Origin: a virus
IMG/VR virus record: IMGVR_UViG_3300013132_000156
Coordinates: 1-31,966 of that record
DNA: 31,966 nucleotides
Reading direction: 5' to 3' (one strand)
Notes under the pieces: generated by a model
Seen by the model: only the letters and a program-made list of their open reading frames with translations
The model's database searches: none
What the model was told of the DNA's origin: nothing
Translations under genes and position numbers: made by a program
Shown here: piece by piece, positions 28,733 through 31,966 of the stretch
How the letters are laid out: every line of letters starts with the position of its first letter
Numbering within the stretch: the first letter of the stretch is position 1

Positions 28733-29346
28733 ATCTCGTCACGCTCGTCCAGCCCGCTGTCGAGCCCGTCACGCTGGCCGAGGCGAAAGCTCACCTACGC
28801 GTCGACAGCTCGGACGAGGACAGCACCATCTCGATGCTGATCACCGCGGCTCGGATCCATGTCGAGCGATACACGAGACGCAGTCTCGTCTACACGGCGC
28901 ATCGACTCCTGCTCGACGCCTGGCCATACGACATCGAACTCCCGAGATCGCCCGCGATCGTCGCGGCCGCAAACACGGTCACGGGGATCGCATACGCGAC
29001 ACCGCGGATCCGGTACTACGACGAGAACGGAGTCCAGCAGACGCTCACCTACGCGGCTGAGGACTTCGACAATCTGCTCGACGACAACCCGCCGCGCCTC
29101 GTGCTCTATCCTGACACGACATGGCCATCGTTGCAGACCGCGCTGCGAGGCGGGATCGAGATCGACTGGATCGCGGGATACGGTGCCGCGGCCGCATCCG
29201 TGCCGGCCCCGCTCAGGCTCATCATTCGCATGCTCGTGTCGCACTGGTTCGAGCAGCGTGAGGCGGTCGCTCCTGGCACGATGTCGACAGTCCCGATGGC
29301 GGTCGAGTCGATCCTGCTGGCGTATCAGGACGGGAGTCTCGGCTAA
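28729..29346 (+). CDS. Head-tail connector, HK97 gp6 / phiE125 gp8-like
   Basis: 205 residues from GTG 28729. VEPVTLAEAKAHLRVDSSDE and ISMLITAARIHVERYTRRSL are the classic start of gp6-like connectors; RLIIRMLVSHWFEQREAVAP and the VPMAVESILLAYQ end match too. It forms the ring below the portal. Its position is odd: in HK97-like phages it normally follows the capsid gene, but here it is on the far side of the terminase genes (about 7 kb away if circular, capsid to gp6 being otherwise 23 kb). Confidence 0.9.
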   Translation: MNLVTLVQPAVEPVTLAEAKAHLRVDSSDEDSTISMLITAARIHVERYTRRSLVYTAHRLLLDAWPYDIELPRSPAIVAAANTVTGIAYATPRIRYYDENGVQQTLTYAAEDFDNLLDDNPPRLVLYPDTTWPSLQTALRGGIEIDWIAGYGAAAASVPAPLRLIIRMLVSHWFEQREAVAPGTMSTVPMAVESILLAYQDGSLG

Positions 29347-29714
29347 TGGCACGGCGCACGCTGATCGGCGAGCTGCGCCACCGCATCGAGATCCAGTCCT
29401 CGAGCGAGTCGGCCGACTCATTCGGGCAGGATGTGCGCACCTGGTCGACATACGCGACCGTGTGGGCCAGCGTCGAGATGAGTGCCGGATCCGAGATCCA
29501 GGTCGCATCGTCACAGCAGGCGCTGTCTCCGTATCGTGTCATCATCCGGTATCGCGGAGATGTGCGCCCGTCGCATAGGATCATCTATGGCTCGCGCGTC
29601 CTCGAGGTCGTGAGCGTGATGGATGTGACCGGATATGGGACGCACGAGACGATCTCCTGTATCGAGTCGACGCCAGGCATGGTGACGACCAGCACGACCA
29701 CGACGGGAGCGTGA
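29346..29714 (+). CDS. Head-tail stopper/adaptor (SPP1 gp16-like)
   Basis: 122 residues. LIGELRHRIEIQSSSESADS, TWSTYATVWASVEMSAGSEI, YRVIIRYRGDVRPSHRIIYG and VLEVVSVMDV follow the phage head-tail joining family that seals the connector. It overlaps the gp6-like gene by one base. It ends in MVTTSTTTTGA, a short Thr tail like that of the capsid protein. Confidence 0.9.
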   Translation: MARRTLIGELRHRIEIQSSSESADSFGQDVRTWSTYATVWASVEMSAGSEIQVASSQQALSPYRVIIRYRGDVRPSHRIIYGSRVLEVVSVMDVTGYGTHETISCIESTPGMVTTSTTTTGA

Positions 29715-29747
29715 CATGCCGGATATCGTGGCTCTTAGGAGGACAAC

Positions 29748-30167
29748 ATGGCGACATTCAATAAGTTCAACTCGTTCGTAGAGGCATTGGCCGAAAAGGT
29801 CCATAACCTCGGCAGCGACACGCTGAAGGTCGTGCTGACCAACACTGCGCCAGTGGCCACCAATACAGTGCTGGCCAACATCACGCAGATCGCGTCCGGC
29901 AATGGATACACTACAGGCGGCAATGCTGCATCGATCACTAGCAGCTCGCAGACATCCGGCACTTACAAGCTGGTTCTCGGTGATGTGACATTCACCGCGT
30001 CCGGCGGTGCTATGGCAGCGTTCCGGTACGCAGTGCTGTACAACGACACGGCCACCAACGATGAGCTGATCGGCTACTATGACTACGGGAGCTCGGTCAC
30101 ATTGGCCGATACTGAGACATTCACGATTGACTATGATCCGAGCAACGGCGCCCTGACGATCACCTGA
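29748..30167 (+). CDS. Virion decoration-like protein
   Basis: 139 residues behind AGGAGG. MATFNKFNSFVEALAEKVHN, LGSDTLKVVLTNTAPVATNT, then ASGNGYTTGGNAASITSSSQ and a C-terminal ETFTIDYDPSNGALTIT: a pattern I recognise from many environmental phages as a small beta-rich virion protein, often taken as a capsid decoration or tail-associated protein. The exact location in the particle is not known. Confidence 0.8.
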   Translation: MATFNKFNSFVEALAEKVHNLGSDTLKVVLTNTAPVATNTVLANITQIASGNGYTTGGNAASITSSSQTSGTYKLVLGDVTFTASGGAMAAFRYAVLYNDTATNDELIGYYDYGSSVTLADTETFTIDYDPSNGALTIT

Positions 30168-30179
30168 TAGGAGGTCGGC

Positions 30180-31334
30180 ATGCCGTTCGTCTACGCCGAC
30201 CGCGTCCGAGAGACGAGCACCACCACCGGCACCGGGACGCTGACGCTGTCCGGTGCCGTCACTGGTTTTCAGACATTCTCTGCTGGCGTCGGTGCGAATA
30301 ATACTTGTTTCTATGTGATTTCTCACCGCTCCGCCGCCGAGTATGAGGTCGGATTCGGGACAGTCGGCAGTCCCGCGACGACTATCGCCAGGACATCAGT
30401 GATCGCATCCAGCAACTCGGGCTCGGCTGTAAACCTGAGCGCCGGCACCAAGGATATTTTTGTCACTGTGCCGGCTGATCAGGTGACGCCGCCGAACATC
30501 ATTCCTGGCGGTCGACTATCACTGTCTAGCACGGATCCGGTGCCGTCATCCGATCTGAGTGCGCAAGGGACGCTGTACTATCTGCCATTCACCGACTCGA
30601 AAATAGAAATATATTCCGGGAACCGATGGATCACCTATGACATTGGCACCGGCATCAGCCTGTCACTCAGCGGACTATCGAGTGGCACCAATTACGACAT
30701 TTACGCCGTCGTATCGAGTGGTGCCGCGGCCCTGGCCACCACCGCATGGTCCACGAATACCGCCAGGGCCACGGCGCTGACCACCGTGGACGGCGTACTG
30801 GTTCAGTCCGGCACCACCACGCGACGATATCTTGGGACAATCAGGACCAGCGCCGCGAATCAGTGCAGCGACACAGCGGCCCAAAGATTTGTTCACAATT
30901 ACTATTGGCGACAAAGAAGACCTTTCTACAAAGGCGATGGTGGCGTAGCATCGTACACCTACGCCAGCACTACCTATCAGCAGGCCCGGGCACAAACGGC
31001 GAATAAAGTGGAACTGGTCTGTGGTGTCTCCGGTGCCATGTATGACATGACCTGTCATGCCTACACCACGCATGGAACCGCCGGTCAGGGTGGGATCACC
31101 GCCATAGGCTACGATGCAGTGGACTTTCTAGCGCCAGCCTATGGCTCCACTACCGCGGCATTCTCGATCAGCCAAGTGGCCAGCCAGGCCATTACCAGCC
31201 ATGGTCGCGCGGTGGGATATCCAGCCATAGGATTTAGGACTCTGTACTGGATCGAAAGAATCTTTAGCACTGGGACGACGACTTTCTTTAATGGATCTGA
31301 CCGCGCCGGCATTCAGGGGTGGTGGGAATGCTGA
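30180..31334 (+). CDS. Tail fibre-like / minor virion protein
   Basis: 384 residues behind AGGAGG. MPFVYADRVRETSTTTGTGT, TLSGAVTGFQTFSAGVGANN, then EYEVGFGTVGSPATTIARTS is the standard N-terminal module of many phage fibre-region proteins. Residues about 120-200 (LYYLPFTDSKIEIYSGNRWI, SLSGLSSGTNYDIYAVVSSG) add a fibronectin-like section, and the C-terminal 180 residues (HNYYWRQRRPFYKGDGG, IERIFSTGTTTFFN) are probably the receptor-side part. Thr/Ser-rich throughout. Ends overlapping the next gene by 7 bases. Confidence 0.8.
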   Translation: MPFVYADRVRETSTTTGTGTLTLSGAVTGFQTFSAGVGANNTCFYVISHRSAAEYEVGFGTVGSPATTIARTSVIASSNSGSAVNLSAGTKDIFVTVPADQVTPPNIIPGGRLSLSSTDPVPSSDLSAQGTLYYLPFTDSKIEIYSGNRWITYDIGTGISLSLSGLSSGTNYDIYAVVSSGAAALATTAWSTNTARATALTTVDGVLVQSGTTTRRYLGTIRTSAANQCSDTAAQRFVHNYYWRQRRPFYKGDGGVASYTYASTTYQQARAQTANKVELVCGVSGAMYDMTCHAYTTHGTAGQGGITAIGYDAVDFLAPAYGSTTAAFSISQVASQAITSHGRAVGYPAIGFRTLYWIERIFSTGTTTFFNGSDRAGIQGWWEC

Positions 31335-31714
31335 CGGACCTTCACGACGCCGTTCTAGCAGTCGCGCCGATCGTCGGCGTCGAGCAGTATGTCGATGGTC
31401 GATACAGTGTTATTTTTTCGCCCGACGCGACTGATGAGCAGCGAGCTGCTGCTCAGGCGATCGCTGATGCGTGGATCGATCCTCCTGCTCCTCGTCTAGT
31501 CTATTCTCTGCAGTTTCTCGATCGATTCTCGGAGTCGACTCAGCTCGCCGTCGTGTCGGCGTCTCAATCGAATCCTGTCGTCCGTCTCTGGTATGACAGA
31601 CTTTTGGCCAATGGCAGCGTCGATCTCGACTCGCCGAGGCTGCATGCCGGCCTGATTGCATTGCGCGACGCCGGTCTGATCACTCAATCAGAGATCGACT
31701 CAGCCCTGGCGTGA
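31328..31714 (+). CDS. XkdW-like fibre-region protein
   Basis: 128 residues from ATG 31328 (ATGCTGA overlap with the preceding stop; GTG 31319 is an alternative). The front VAPIVGVEQYVDGRYSVIFS, PDATDEQRAAAQAIADAWID resembles the XkdW-like proteins found beside phage fibres. The second half, RLVYSLQFLDRFSESTQLAV to the end, is helical with a regular ITQSEIDSALA finish, seen in other phage fibre-associated proteins. Codon use is a little less GC-biased than the head genes. Confidence 0.75.
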   Translation: MLTDLHDAVLAVAPIVGVEQYVDGRYSVIFSPDATDEQRAAAQAIADAWIDPPAPRLVYSLQFLDRFSESTQLAVVSASQSNPVVRLWYDRLLANGSVDLDSPRLHAGLIALRDAGLITQSEIDSALA

Positions 31715-31722
31715 GGTGATCC

Positions 31723-31966
31723 ATGCTGGGACACGCCCCTATCTCGGCTGTTGCAATCAGCTCGCAGCTCGGCACGACTCACTATGTCATGACCGGAGAC
31801 ACGGGTGCATTCGCTCTGACAGGTCAGAGCGCGGCTACTAGAGCTGCACGCCGCACGACAGGAGGTGCTGGCGCATTCTCCTTGGCAGGTCAGGACGCAT
31901 CTCTGCGCGCATCTCGTCGAACGACTGGAGACGCTGGCGCATTCGCTCTGACAGGTCAGAGCGCAA
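31723..31966 (+). CDS. Repeat-containing fibre-like protein, cut by window edge
   Basis: 81 codons up to the edge, from ATG 31723. MLGHAPISAVAISSQLGTTH is followed by 22-residue repeats with the core TG..GAF.L.GQ.A (see the repeat entry). Short proteins with GAFTLTGQ-type repeats are frequent at the end of fibre clusters in environmental phages. If the contig is circular, the protein ends at base 29 with TRTRFCAAI (about 90 residues in all). Confidence 0.75.
   Translation, partial: MLGHAPISAVAISSQLGTTHYVMTGDTGAFALTGQSAATRAARRTTGGAGAFSLAGQDASLRASRRTTGDAGAFALTGQSA
31792..31966 (+). repeat. 22-residue (66-bp) tandem repeats with an inverted-repeat core
   Basis: Units at 31792-31857, 31858-31923 and 31924 to the edge. 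In units 1 and 3 the core holds the perfect inverted repeat GCTCTGAC-AG-GTCAGAGC (31813-31830 and 31945-31962), identical in both; unit 2 has diverged there. Confidence 0.9.

Overview
The window is a tailed double-stranded DNA phage genome, probably nearly complete or complete, of siphovirus type with an HK97-like head. It carries terminase subunits, portal, U35/S78-type prohead protease, HK97-fold capsid, gp10-like and terminator-like connectors, a tail tube protein, a frameshifted G/GT tail chaperone pair and a 992-residue tape measure. No integrase, excision or CI-like repressor module was recognised, so a lytic life style is the simpler reading. The last gene is cut by the right edge. Joining the right edge to the left edge continues that reading frame for nine codons to a stop 27 bases before the terminase small subunit gene, so the 31,966 bases may be a linearised circular (circularly permuted) contig.

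Host: the DNA is GC-rich. Several products (small secreted proteins with a CCYYGQR-like C-terminus, Thr-linker Cys/Trp modules, the protein with an AEPGTFVTI start, the DCH-type glycosyltransferase) look, from memory of protein families, like those of Planctomycetota and their phages. This is inference only.

Layout. (1) 1-10,887, rightward: packaging, head, connectors, tail tube, chaperones and tape measure, mostly with ATGA stop/start overlaps. (2) 10,898-18,414, rightward: distal tail or adhesion proteins, two of them with long poly-Thr tracts, followed without gaps by a glycosyltransferase with a DxH motif, a small membrane protein, a secreted protein, a papain-like peptidase, a second glycosyltransferase, a methyltransferase-like protein and an HNH protein. 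(3) 18,344-27,253, leftward: HTH and small acidic proteins behind a promoter with a palindromic operator (19.4 kb); secreted small proteins, a DNA methyltransferase flanked by a 24-bp direct repeat and a run of small proteins; an AT-rich ParB-like gene bracketed by two structured non-coding elements; then the replication block (DUF669/GYF_2-like protein, prim-pol/helicase, CsrA-like regulator, RHH and HTH proteins) and a tiny lipoprotein. (4) 27,301-27,830, rightward: HTH protein and RusA-like resolvase, ending at a GC-repeat hairpin. (5) 28,208-31,966, rightward: HNH endonuclease, gp6-like connector, head-tail stopper, decoration-like protein and fibre-like proteins, leading (if circular) back into the terminase.

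Most interesting: a candidate mucin-like system in which Thr-rich virion proteins are encoded next to a glycosyltransferase whose DxH and GEE...H motifs recall polypeptide GalNAc-transferases; a three-way-junction RNA that would hide a ribosome binding site; a chain of hairpins ending in an intrinsic terminator; a phage CsrA homologue; a 24-bp repeat framing the methyltransferase; and nine 42-residue repeats in the tape measure.
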